A DNA stretch of 10,375 bases from NCBI GenBank assembly GCA_003023485.1, contig PXSG01000023.1:1-10375 (forward strand). The letters run 5' to 3'. The DNA is from Halobacteriales archaeon SW_10_68_16. Its GTDB lineage: Archaea > Halobacteriota > Halobacteria > Halobacteriales > Haloarculaceae. Shown one piece after another: positions 1-5,460 of the stretch (the first letter of the stretch is position 1; each line of letters opens with the position of its first letter). The position numbers were made by a program, and so were the translations under genes. The notes under the pieces are model-generated. The model worked only from the letters and a program-made list of their open reading frames with translations. It was not told where the DNA came from and did no database searches.

Positions 1-780
1 GATGGTGATGAAGTCGTGGTACTCGGCCGTATCGTCGGGGGTGAGTTCCTCGTAGTCCCCCGGCCGGCCGACCCGTTCGAGCCAGTCTCGCGTGTTCCCG
101 TCGGTCGGGAAGATCGATGAGGTCGCGCCCAGTTCCGTGCCCATGTTGGTGATGGTCGTCCGCTCCGGTACGGACAGCGACTCCACGCCGGGGCCGGTGT
201 ACTCGAAGATCTTGCCGACGCCACCCTTCACGGAGAGCCGGCGCAACATCTCGAGGATGACGTCCTTGGCGGTGGCCCACTCGGGGAGTTCCCCCTCCAG
301 GCGGACTTCGACGACCTCGGGCATCTCGATGTAGTAGGCGCCCCCGCCCATCGCGACGGCGACGTCCAGGCCGCCCGAGCCGATTGCGAGCTGGCCGAGC
401 CCGCCGGGCGTCGGCGTGTGCGAGTCCGACCCGAGCAGCGTCTTGCCGGGCGCGGCGAAGTTCTCCTTGTGGACGTTGTGGCAGATGCCGTTGCCCGGCC
501 GGGAGAAGTAGGCGCCGAAGGTGCCGGCGGCCGAGCGCAGGAAGCGGTGGTCGTCGGTGTTCTTGAAGTCGAACTGGTAGGTCTGGTGGTCACAGTACTG
601 GGCTGCCAGTTCGGTCTGGACCTCGTCCAGGCCCAGCGCCTCGAACTGCAGCCAGACCAGCGTTCCCGTGGTGTCCTGGGTGAGGACCTGGTCGATTTCG
701 ATGCCGATCTCCTCGCCCGGTTCGAGGTCGCCCTCGACGAGGTGGTCATCGAGAATCTTCTCCGTGAGTGTCTGTCCCAT
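1..780 (-). CDS. acn: Aconitate hydratase, N-terminal part (runs off left edge)
   Basis: Aconitase interconverts citrate and isocitrate through cis-aconitate in the TCA cycle, using a [4Fe-4S] cluster in the cytoplasm. The minus frame is open for exactly 260 codons from the ATG at 780 to the window edge. It reads MGQTLTEKILDDHLVEGD, then HNVHKENFAAPGKTLLGSDS (residues 101-120, leading into the conserved SDSHTPTPGGLG segment) and AIGSGGLDVAVAMGGGAYY (132-150), all hallmarks of the first aconitase domain. The cluster-binding cysteines normally lie further C-terminal and fall outside the window, so catalytic completeness cannot be judged. The start is supported by a TATA box centred 31 nt upstream, which predicts a nearly leaderless mRNA. 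The gene appears monocistronic, or first in its transcript. Identity is very secure; only the C-terminal part is unseen. Confidence 0.95.
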   Translation of the reverse strand, partial: MGQTLTEKILDDHLVEGDLEPGEEIGIEIDQVLTQDTTGTLVWLQFEALGLDEVQTELAAQYCDHQTYQFDFKNTDDHRFLRSAAGTFGAYFSRPGNGICHNVHKENFAAPGKTLLGSDSHTPTPGGLGQLAIGSGGLDVAVAMGGGAYYIEMPEVVEVRLEGELPEWATAKDVILEMLRRLSVKGGVGKIFEYTGPGVESLSVPERTTITNMGTELGATSSIFPTDGNTRDWLERVGRPGDYEELTPDDTAEYHDFITI

Positions 781-1033
781 AGCGTACAGAAGTGGACTAC
801 GCGGAGGTATAAATCATGCGTGTTCGGGCAATATCGCCACCGCGACCGCCTGTCCGTCTTCCGGGTAGAGTGGTGCGCGCAGTCCCGAGCGCCCGGAGCG
901 GTCCCCGACGCCCCACCGGTGGCGGGCCAGACTCTTGCCTGACGTGGCGAGACAACTATATGTGTACTGATACTTGTCACAGGCTACCGAGCGAGACCGA
1001 GGCTGTCTCCATCACAATTGACCGAGCGGACTG
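781..1033. other. Intergenic region between acn and the zinc-ribbon operon
   Basis: This 253-bp stretch holds the acn promoter at its left end. It also contains an unassigned TATA-like caactatatg around 953-962. I found no convincing gene or RNA on either strand. Reading frames here are arginine- and serine-rich shadows of the kind GC-rich DNA gives by chance. Confidence 0.5.
808..814 (-). promoter_or_regulatory. TATA box of the aconitase gene
   Basis: Read on the minus strand, the sequence is gatttatacc, a good haloarchaeal TATA box. Its centre is 31 nt before the ATG at 780, so transcription should start about 5 nt upstream of the start codon. Confidence 0.65.
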
Positions 1034-1555
1034 TTACCCGGAGGATGGCGTCAGGTCGGTAGGTAACGGCGTCTCCTCTGTAGCCCCGCAGGCTTCGACG
1101 AAGTCCATGACGGTCACCGTCTCGTCACCGACGGTGCAGGGATAGACACCGAGAAGTTCCTCGTCGTAGACAGCCAGACACAAGACCGGCAGCGTCACCA
1201 CTTCATCGCGCTGGCCGACGAGCGTCCTGAAGGTCCGCCGGGTGAACGGTGGCGAGATGCTGACCCCCGTCTGTTCGGCCCAGGTCCGAAACCGTTCGTA
1301 GGTTTCGACGGCTTCGGTGTGTGGCGTCCCCTCGGAGATGACGACTTCGTCGGGCCAGGTTTCGATGCGAAAGCCAGCGATTTGTCCACTCGATTGGAGC
1401 GATGCTAAGTGATCGATGACCTCTGTTCGTGGCCCCGAGACCGGCCGACGTGTCCACAGTTCGAGCCGCGGCCCGGGCACCTCGTCGCTCTGGTCCATGG
1501 CCGCTGATCTTTCCCCGGACTCGGTGAGCTCATCTTCGTTTGGTTCTCTTGTCAT
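1034..1555 (-). CDS. Conserved haloarchaeal protein, of the type often annotated 'HTH domain-containing'
   Basis: This is a 173-aa acidic cytoplasmic protein with no signal peptide or membrane segment. It resembles a haloarchaeal family I recall as 'HTH domain protein': a PRLELWTRRP-like start of the fold, then an FRTWAEQTGVSI-type segment, then LPVLCLAVYDEELLGVYPC and a closing TVMDFVEA helix. No biochemical function is known to me, and the helix-turn-helix label is weak. An in-frame ATG at 1588 would give 184 aa. I chose the ATG at 1555 because it overlaps the stop of the upstream 60-aa zinc-ribbon gene as ATGA (stop 1554-1552), the classic arrangement for translational coupling. The first ~30 residues are a variable acidic tail, and an alternative ATG at 1498 would remove most of it. 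It is the last gene of a three-gene operon. Confidence 0.7.
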   Translation of the reverse strand: MTREPNEDELTESGERSAAMDQSDEVPGPRLELWTRRPVSGPRTEVIDHLASLQSSGQIAGFRIETWPDEVVISEGTPHTEAVETYERFRTWAEQTGVSISPPFTRRTFRTLVGQRDEVVTLPVLCLAVYDEELLGVYPCTVGDETVTVMDFVEACGATEETPLPTDLTPSSG

Positions 1556-1734
1556 TGTAGAGGTAAACGACCAAGGCGGTTCTCGCATTCCGGACAGCGA
1601 TACCGGACCGGACCTGCCTCGTCGAGGACCTGCCAGTCCCCATCAAGCCGGCTCTGGTGCCCGCAGTCAGGACAGAACAGGGTCGTCTTCGTGACGCAGT
1701 CCCCGTCAGTGTCCGTTTCGGATGCCGGTATCAT
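1552..1734 (-). CDS. 60-aa zinc-ribbon protein (CPxCG-like)
   Basis: This small acidic protein has one zinc ribbon: FCPDCGH near residue 20 and RCPEC near residue 46, so two C-x2-C pairs about 24 residues apart that should bind a single Zn ion. Small CPxCG-type zinc proteins are abundant in haloarchaea, and several affect biofilm formation or swarming in Haloferax. This one cannot be matched to a specific member by eye. It sits in an operon: its stop overlaps the start of the 173-aa gene by the ATGA arrangement, and its start lies 21 nt after the stop of the 43-aa zinc protein. No clear Shine-Dalgarno sequence is visible upstream, so it may be translated by reinitiation. The domain is secure and the function unknown. 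Confidence 0.75.
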   Translation of the reverse strand: MIPASETDTDGDCVTKTTLFCPDCGHQSRLDGDWQVLDEAGPVRYRCPECENRLGRLPLQ

Positions 1735-1755
1735 CGATAGATCTCGGGGCTGTCG

Positions 1756-1887
1756 TCACGCCGTGGTTCGATAGGCACTCTTCTGTACAATCTCGACGTT
1801 GTGGCAGTCCGGGCAGGCGTATTCCGTCAGTTTCGTCGTCTCGTCGTTATAGTTCATTCGTGAACCACAGAGGCAGTTTACTAACAT
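1756..1887 (-). CDS. 43-aa zinc-ribbon microprotein
   Basis: A short open reading frame encodes MLVNCLCGSRMNYN, followed by a linker and YACPDCHNVEIVQKSAYRT. The CxC-G and CPDC knuckles (cysteines at residues 5 and 7, then 25 and 28) form a compact potential zinc site. The first pair is C-x-C rather than C-x2-C, so the exact ligands are uncertain. It would be missed by a 60-aa cut-off. Support for it being real: two paired Cys motifs, a TATA-like box 29 nt before the ATG, and tight linkage (21 nt) to another zinc-ribbon gene on the same strand. It would be the first gene of the operon. Its role is unknown. Confidence 0.65.
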   Translation of the reverse strand: MLVNCLCGSRMNYNDETTKLTEYACPDCHNVEIVQKSAYRTTA

Positions 1888-1913
1888 ACACTGGCAAGAA
1901 AAGTCCCAAACAC

Positions 1914-1919
1914 TAAAAT
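1914..1919 (-). promoter_or_regulatory. TATA-like box of the zinc-ribbon operon
   Basis: On the minus strand the sequence is gattttagtg, with its centre about 29 nt before the ATG at 1887. This spacing gives a leaderless transcript for the 43-aa gene and the two genes downstream. Confidence 0.5.
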
Positions 1920-2029
1920 CTTCTGCGCATAAGACCTATATTGTATTAGGAAGTCTAAATATTGTATCTCGGGTCGAAAGCACTGTTCATATTGGTGAGA
2001 ATCGATCTGTCACGCGCCCGGTGACGGCG

Positions 2030-2182
2030 TTACGCTACCCGGGTTGCGGTTGCGATCGGTGCTTCGTCGGGTGACTTGGCAGTGTCTTCGTCGGTCGCTT
2101 CCTCTTCGCGCGGGTTTCGCGGCACACGCGTACTGGTTGCAATCGGTGCCTCGTCGGGGTCCTCGGGTGGGCTTTTCGTCAT
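2030..2182 (-). CDS. 50-aa acidic reading frame with a duplicated DEAPIATxTRV motif, possibly the remnant tail of a small membrane protein
   Basis: From the ATG at 2182 the frame encodes 50 residues rich in Asp, Glu and Pro. The segment DEAPIATSTRV appears at residues 10-20 and a near copy, DEAPIATATRV, ends just before the final Ala. I do not recognise a family. The same frame stays open upstream for 37 codons back to a TAA at 2294-2296. That stretch encodes a hydrophobic run (IVIAILGIISYIYTFIKIL) followed by KRRQD, which resembles a transmembrane helix with a positive cytoplasmic anchor. It contains no ATG, GTG or TTG. Beyond the TAA the frame continues 14 more codons to an ATG at 2338. The gene may therefore be a membrane protein broken by a stop codon, or only the 50-aa part may be real. 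AT-rich DNA can also give hydrophobic frames by chance. Confidence 0.4.
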   Translation of the reverse strand: MTKSPPEDPDEAPIATSTRVPRNPREEEATDEDTAKSPDEAPIATATRVA

Positions 2183-2456
2183 CGCATCCTGTCTTCTCTT
2201 TTGCTCGGTAAGTATTTTGATGAATGTGTAAATATATGAGATAATACCTAATATAGCTATTACTATTTGTCGATATACGATTCGTTCGTATTGTTATATC
2301 AGAGATAGCCAAAGGTATATACAGACAGATTTAATCATTCGAATTCACCACCATCAGTATATATTTTTGTCCACTAAATAACCATATTGTAACTATATAA
2401 TGGCAATATTGGGCGGCAAAACACCATGTAATACCTATCGAGAATTGATTAACTGT
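2183..2456. other. AT-rich intergenic stretch
   Basis: This stretch is markedly AT-rich compared with the GC-rich surroundings. It contains the possible upstream part of the small membrane-protein frame (minus strand, back to 2338). It also has a TATA-like gtaatac at about 2428-2434, 26 nt before the ATG of the TrkA-N remnant. I see no RNA gene. Confidence 0.45.
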
Positions 2457-2840
2457 ATGGATGTCCAAACGTCGAGCAGACAGGTGATCATCGTCGGTGG
2501 CGGGCGCGTGGGACGGCGGACCGCGGCTCAACTGTCCGAGTCGGGGTACATGGTGACGGTCATCGAACGCGACGAGACCAAGCGTGAGCGGATCGTGGGA
2601 CACACTGTTAGTCGGGTTGTTGTGGGTGACGGCACCGACATCGAGTGCTTCAAGAAGGCCAATCCGACCATGGCGGGATGGACCGACCGGGGGTTGTCCA
2701 AACGATGGGCGTACCCGAGGATCGATCCACCGAATAGTCACGACTTTGTGACAGAGGACAGAAATGACTGTTTCACCGAGTCGGGTAAGAGTCCCGGGCC
2801 AGCGGGTCCTCGCCGATCCCGAGTTCCGGAATCGATGTGA
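2457..2840 (+). pseudogene. Truncated TrkA-N / RCK NAD-binding domain protein
   Basis: The first ~75 residues from the ATG at 2457 form the start of a TrkA-N Rossmann domain. This is the regulatory NAD(H)-binding module of potassium-transport systems. The visible landmarks are QVIIVGGGRVGRRTAAQLSE with the GxGxxG dinucleotide loop, VTVIERDETK with the acidic end of strand 2, and VVVGDGTDIE. After KKANPTMA the frame loses all family resemblance and continues as Trp-, Arg- and Pro-rich sequence until a stop at 2838-2840, running 68 nt into the convergent msrA coding region. A complete TrkA-N domain needs about 50 more residues, so this is a 3'-truncated remnant. No continuation was found in the other two frames. 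An earlier in-frame ATG at 2400 would only add an AT-coded leader. Identity of the domain is good; function is unlikely. Confidence 0.7.
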
Positions 2841-3417
2841 CGTCGTGGCCGGCGGCCACCGCGTTGAGTTTCGCCGATGCCGGTGACTCCCGCATGTCGG
2901 CGTCGTCGTAGCCCGCCTCCTCGAAGGCCGACAGCACCCGGCGGGTCGCCCTGAGGCTGTGTTTCTGGTGGTAGTCCTCGGCGAGGTGGAACTCCCCGAG
3001 ACGTTCGATCCGTGTCTCGATGGCATCGGTCGCGAGGTCGCGGTCCGCGAGGAACGTCTCGAGGGTTTCGCGTTGCTCGGGCGTCCCCGTGAACACGATG
3101 TTCTGGTACTGGACCTTCCCGGTCTGTCGGTGTGGGTGGTGACTCTCGAAGACCACGTTGAGGAGGTCCGCGAACGAAATTTCCGCCGGAACGTAGTCGA
3201 CCTGGAAGGCCTCGGTGTGGTCGCCGAGCGCGTGGTATGAGGGGTCGGCCGTCGTCCCGCCGGCGTACCCGACCCGGGTTCGTACGACCCCGTCCAGCGC
3301 GCCGAATTCGGCGTCGGGTCCCCAGAAACAACCCAGCGCGAACGTCGCCGTCTCCGTCTCGTCCGCGTCGGGTGCCGTCCGGTCGTACTCGCGGATGGCA
3401 GTTGGCGTGGGCGTCAT
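2773..3417 (-). CDS. msrA: Peptide methionine (S)-S-oxide reductase MsrA
   Basis: MsrA reduces methionine-S-sulfoxide in proteins and free methionine back to methionine, repairing oxidative damage in the cytoplasm. The 214-aa product has the family landmarks in order: ALGCFWGPDAEF with the catalytic Cys30, VGYAGGTT (about 49-56), DHTEAFQVDYVP (66-77), SHHPHRQTGKVQYQNIVF (92-109) and FHLAEDYHQKH (143-153). Cys30 is the only cysteine in the protein. The usual C-terminal resolving cysteines are absent, so the sulfenic acid must be reduced by an external thiol. The acidic C-terminal extension beyond residue 165 is typical of haloarchaeal versions. A TATA-like gtaatac 29 nt upstream supports the start at 3417. 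It lies 68 nt downstream of the enoyl-reductase-like gene on the same strand but seems to have its own promoter. Its 3' end is convergent with the TrkA-N remnant. Confidence 0.93.
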   Translation of the reverse strand: MTPTPTAIREYDRTAPDADETETATFALGCFWGPDAEFGALDGVVRTRVGYAGGTTADPSYHALGDHTEAFQVDYVPAEISFADLLNVVFESHHPHRQTGKVQYQNIVFTGTPEQRETLETFLADRDLATDAIETRIERLGEFHLAEDYHQKHSLRATRRVLSAFEEAGYDDADMRESPASAKLNAVAAGHDVTSIPELGIGEDPLARDSYPTR

Positions 3418-3442
3418 TCGTTCCTACCCAGGGGCGGCGCCG

Positions 3443-3449
3443 GTAATAC
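3443..3449 (-). promoter_or_regulatory. TATA-like box of msrA
   Basis: On the minus strand the sequence reads ctgtattacc. Its centre is 29 nt before the ATG at 3417, again predicting a leaderless or very short leader. Confidence 0.5.
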
Positions 3450-3485
3450 AGTAGCGGTTCCGTGGCGGCACGGCCCGGCCATCGG

Positions 3486-4739
3486 TCACTCGGCCGTCCC
3501 GGTCCACTCGCCCGCGGTGACGGTCAGGCCGGCCTCGCGGAGCCTGTCGGCCAGCGGCGACCCGATCCCGGAGGCGGGCGTCAACACGCCACCGGCCAGC
3601 GGTGACTCGATGTCGCCGCGGACCAGACACATCGCGGACTCGCCGAGCATCCGCGCGGTCGCGCCGTAGCCCGGGTCGAGGTCCGCGCCGATCACGCTCT
3701 CGACGACGAACGGACCGTCGGTGGCCGTTCCGCGGCCGAGCACGCGCACCGTGAAGTACCCGTTCTCGATCTCCTCGCGGCTCGGCCCCTCGCCGGGGTC
3801 GGGAAAGACGAAGCGGCGCAACGCCGATCGGACCGGCCCGACCGCCATGCCGGCCGTGAACAGCCCGAGCCCCACGGCGATGGTGCCCGCCATCGCTGCG
3901 CCGGCGACACCGCTCCCGGTGGGGACGACCTCCGTACACCGCAGTTCCCGTCCCCAGGGGTAGCCCAGCAGGGCGTTGCTGCGCCGGACCACGCGCTCGT
4001 TGACCGGCGCCATCGGCGAAGGAGCCGTCCAGCCCGGCCGCAGAGGATCCCGCTTCGGGCGGCGTTGCTCGCCCGGGTCGACGCCGTCGCGCTCGCCGGG
4101 CGGGGCCAGCGAGTAGGGGTTCCGGAGCACCTCCCGTGCGGTCGCGTCCTCTGTTGTGGCCTCGAAGAGCGCGGCCGCGCTTGCCATCGTCCCCCCACTG
4201 ACGCCGCCGCGCCTGTCCTCCAGGTAGACGCGGACCAGGTCACACGCCGACCCGAACGACTCGGTCGCGAACGACTGGACGAGCAGGGTCCCCAGGTCCG
4301 CGGGCACCGAGTCGAAACCACAGCTGTGGACGAGTCGTGTGCCGGTCTCGACTGCCTCCTCGTGGTACCGGTCGACCGTCTCCCGCACCCAGTTCACTTC
4401 GCCGGTGAGGTCACAGTAGTCGGTCCCGGCCGCGAGACACGCCTCGACCAGCGGCGTGCCGTAGGTCGTGTAGGGGCCGACGGTCGTACAGACGACGCGC
4501 GTGCTGGCAGCGATGTCGCGCAGACTCGCCGGGTCCGTCGCGTCGCCGAGCACGACCGGGATGTCCGCCCACGCCAGGTCGGCCGCGAGCGCGCGGAGGC
4601 GCCCCTCGTCCCGGCCGCCGAGTGCCAGCGCGAGGGTGTCCGGCGTGTACTGTTCGGTGAGGTACTCGGCCACGAACCGGCCGGCGACGCCGGTCGCGCC
4701 CCAGACGACGAGGTCGTACTGTCGGTCGATGTCTGCCAC
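3486..4739 (-). CDS. Saccharopine dehydrogenase-like / trans-acting enoyl reductase family protein
   Basis: This 417-aa oxidoreductase-like protein starts YDLVVWGATGVAGRFVAEYL, a Rossmann fold with the GATGVAG dinucleotide loop at residues 14-20. ALGGRDEGRLRAL (second strand with basic residues, suggesting NADPH) and VVCTTVGPYTTYGTPLVEAC follow. The later SCGFDSVPADLGT segment is characteristic of the saccharopine-dehydrogenase-like family that includes mycobacterial trans-acting enoyl reductases. A hydrophobic stretch (AAMAGTIAVGLGLFTAGMAV, about residue 290-310) may attach it to the membrane, which would fit a lipid or isoprenoid substrate; that is inference. The GTG at 4739 is chosen because a TATA box lies 27 nt upstream. 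The in-frame extension to 4952 is antisense to the divergent flavin reductase gene and lacks family sequence. The length matches the family. The substrate is unknown. Confidence 0.85.
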   Translation of the reverse strand: MADIDRQYDLVVWGATGVAGRFVAEYLTEQYTPDTLALALGGRDEGRLRALAADLAWADIPVVLGDATDPASLRDIAASTRVVCTTVGPYTTYGTPLVEACLAAGTDYCDLTGEVNWVRETVDRYHEEAVETGTRLVHSCGFDSVPADLGTLLVQSFATESFGSACDLVRVYLEDRRGGVSGGTMASAAALFEATTEDATAREVLRNPYSLAPPGERDGVDPGEQRRPKRDPLRPGWTAPSPMAPVNERVVRRSNALLGYPWGRELRCTEVVPTGSGVAGAAMAGTIAVGLGLFTAGMAVGPVRSALRRFVFPDPGEGPSREEIENGYFTVRVLGRGTATDGPFVVESVIGADLDPGYGATARMLGESAMCLVRGDIESPLAGGVLTPASGIGSPLADRLREAGLTVTAGEWTGTAE

Positions 4740-4762
4740 GTATCTCGACTGTTGACTCCGCA

Positions 4763-4770
4763 CATATATG
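4763..4770. promoter_or_regulatory. Shared palindromic TATA box, bidirectional promoter
   Basis: The perfect palindrome catatatg lies between the divergent genes starting at 4739 (minus, GTG) and 4795 (plus, ATG). Its centre is 27.5 nt from one start and 28.5 nt from the other. A single element at the expected TATA distance can therefore drive leaderless transcripts both ways, with flanking BRE sequences deciding polarity. Confidence 0.65.
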
Positions 4771-4794
4771 GGTCTCCCGCCCGAGGCCACGACC

Positions 4795-5271
4795 ATGTCA
4801 GTAGACGGCGACACCTTCCGGACAGTTATGGGGAATTTCGCGACCGGCGTGACGGTGATGACGCTGCCCGAACCACACGGCATGACCGCCAACGCCGTCT
4901 CCAGTGTCTCGCTGGATCCGCCGCTCGTGCTCGTCTGTGTCGACCACGACACCGAGTGCTACGAACTGCTCGAGGGCGGGACCGACGCCTACTGTCTCAA
5001 CATCCTCGCCGAGGACCAGCGCGACCTGGGGGAGTACTACGCGGACATGCTCGACCTCGAGACGGACCCCTTCGAGGACCGTCGGACGACGACCGCGGAG
5101 ACGGGGGCACCGGTCTTCGAGAACGCCATCGGGTTCCTCGACTGTCGGGCCGAGGCGGCCCACGAGGCCGGCGACCACACCATCTACGTCGGCCGCGTCG
5201 AGGCCGCAGAACTCCTCGATGCCGAGGCCGATCCGCTGCTGTTCTTCCGGGGGGCGTGGGAAGAACTCTGA
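4795..5271 (+). CDS. Flavin reductase family protein (FMN-binding split barrel)
   Basis: This 158-aa protein belongs to the flavin reductase-like family, whose members bind FMN and use NAD(P)H to supply reduced flavin to monooxygenases or serve as small flavoproteins. The N-terminus FRTVMGNFATGVTVMT, the GMTANAVSSVSLDPPLVLVC core (about residues 29-48) and GDHTIYVGRVEAAELL near residues 126-141 are the standard landmarks. The product ends in LLFFRGAWEEL, as is usual for the family. The ATG at 4795 is chosen over the in-frame ATG at 4768 because the latter lies inside the TATA element. Shared promoter use with the divergent enoyl-reductase-like gene suggests co-regulation. Immediately 3' lies the 82-bp inverted-repeat element. 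The actual electron acceptor is unknown. Confidence 0.88.
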   Translation: MSVDGDTFRTVMGNFATGVTVMTLPEPHGMTANAVSSVSLDPPLVLVCVDHDTECYELLEGGTDAYCLNILAEDQRDLGEYYADMLDLETDPFEDRRTTTAETGAPVFENAIGFLDCRAEAAHEAGDHTIYVGRVEAAELLDAEADPLLFFRGAWEEL

Positions 5272-5352
5272 TAGTGATTGCTGTAACGAATTACCGTGTC
5301 GACCGCGTCACGTCGTGCGGTCGATCCGGCAACGGCTGACAGCAATCACTAT
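5271..5352. repeat. 82-bp element with perfect 14-bp terminal inverted repeats
   Basis: The left arm atagtgattgctgt (5271-5284) and right arm acagcaatcactat (5339-5352) are exact reverse complements separated by 54 nt. Inside lies the 27-bp hairpin repeat at 5300-5326, so the element could fold as a long stem with an inner hairpin. It starts at the last base of the flavin reductase stop codon. It may be a MITE-like insertion or a structured terminator. I see no clear target-site duplication. Confidence 0.6.
5300..5326. repeat. 27-bp hairpin repeat, copy 1
   Basis: The arms cgaccgc (5300-5306) and gcggtcg (5317-5323) enclose a 10-nt loop and are followed by atc. The same 27 bases recur exactly at 8865-8891. 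In this copy the stem gains an extra T-A pair. It lies 3' of the flavin reductase gene. Confidence 0.75.
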
Positions 5353-5429
5353 GAGTGCGCGCCGGTAGCGTCCCCGGGCTATTCGGGCCGAAGCGGTGGT
5401 CGGACGGACAGACCGGCAAACCGCGATGG

Positions 5430-5438
5430 TTTGAATAC
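5430..5438 (+). promoter_or_regulatory. TATA-like box of the MFS transporter gene
   Basis: The sequence tttgaatac is centred 27 nt before the GTG at 5461. This decides the transporter start and predicts a leaderless mRNA. Confidence 0.55.
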
Positions 5439-5460
5439 CGCGGCCGGAAACCCCTCAGCT

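Noticed and set aside
228..980. 250-codon minus-strand open frame
   Set aside because: It is an Arg/Ser/Thr-rich shadow of the aconitase gene in another frame. The true aconitase frame explains 1-780.
1756..1887. 43-aa zinc protein as a toxin or antitoxin partner of the 60-aa gene
   Set aside because: Both have zinc-ribbon cysteines and no toxin or antitoxin features. Size and pairing alone do not support it.
2737..2752. gtcac / gtgac inverted repeat as an operator or terminator
   Set aside because: The arms are only 5 bp with a 6-nt gap and no T-run; chance is likely.
2331..3026. 231-codon minus-strand open frame across the islet and msrA end
   Set aside because: It is antisense to the TrkA-N remnant and out of frame with msrA, with no recognisable domain.
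4065..5339. 424-codon plus-strand open frame
   Set aside because: It is antisense to the enoyl-reductase-like gene and then out of frame with the flavin reductase. The composition is Arg/Gly/Ala-rich shadow.
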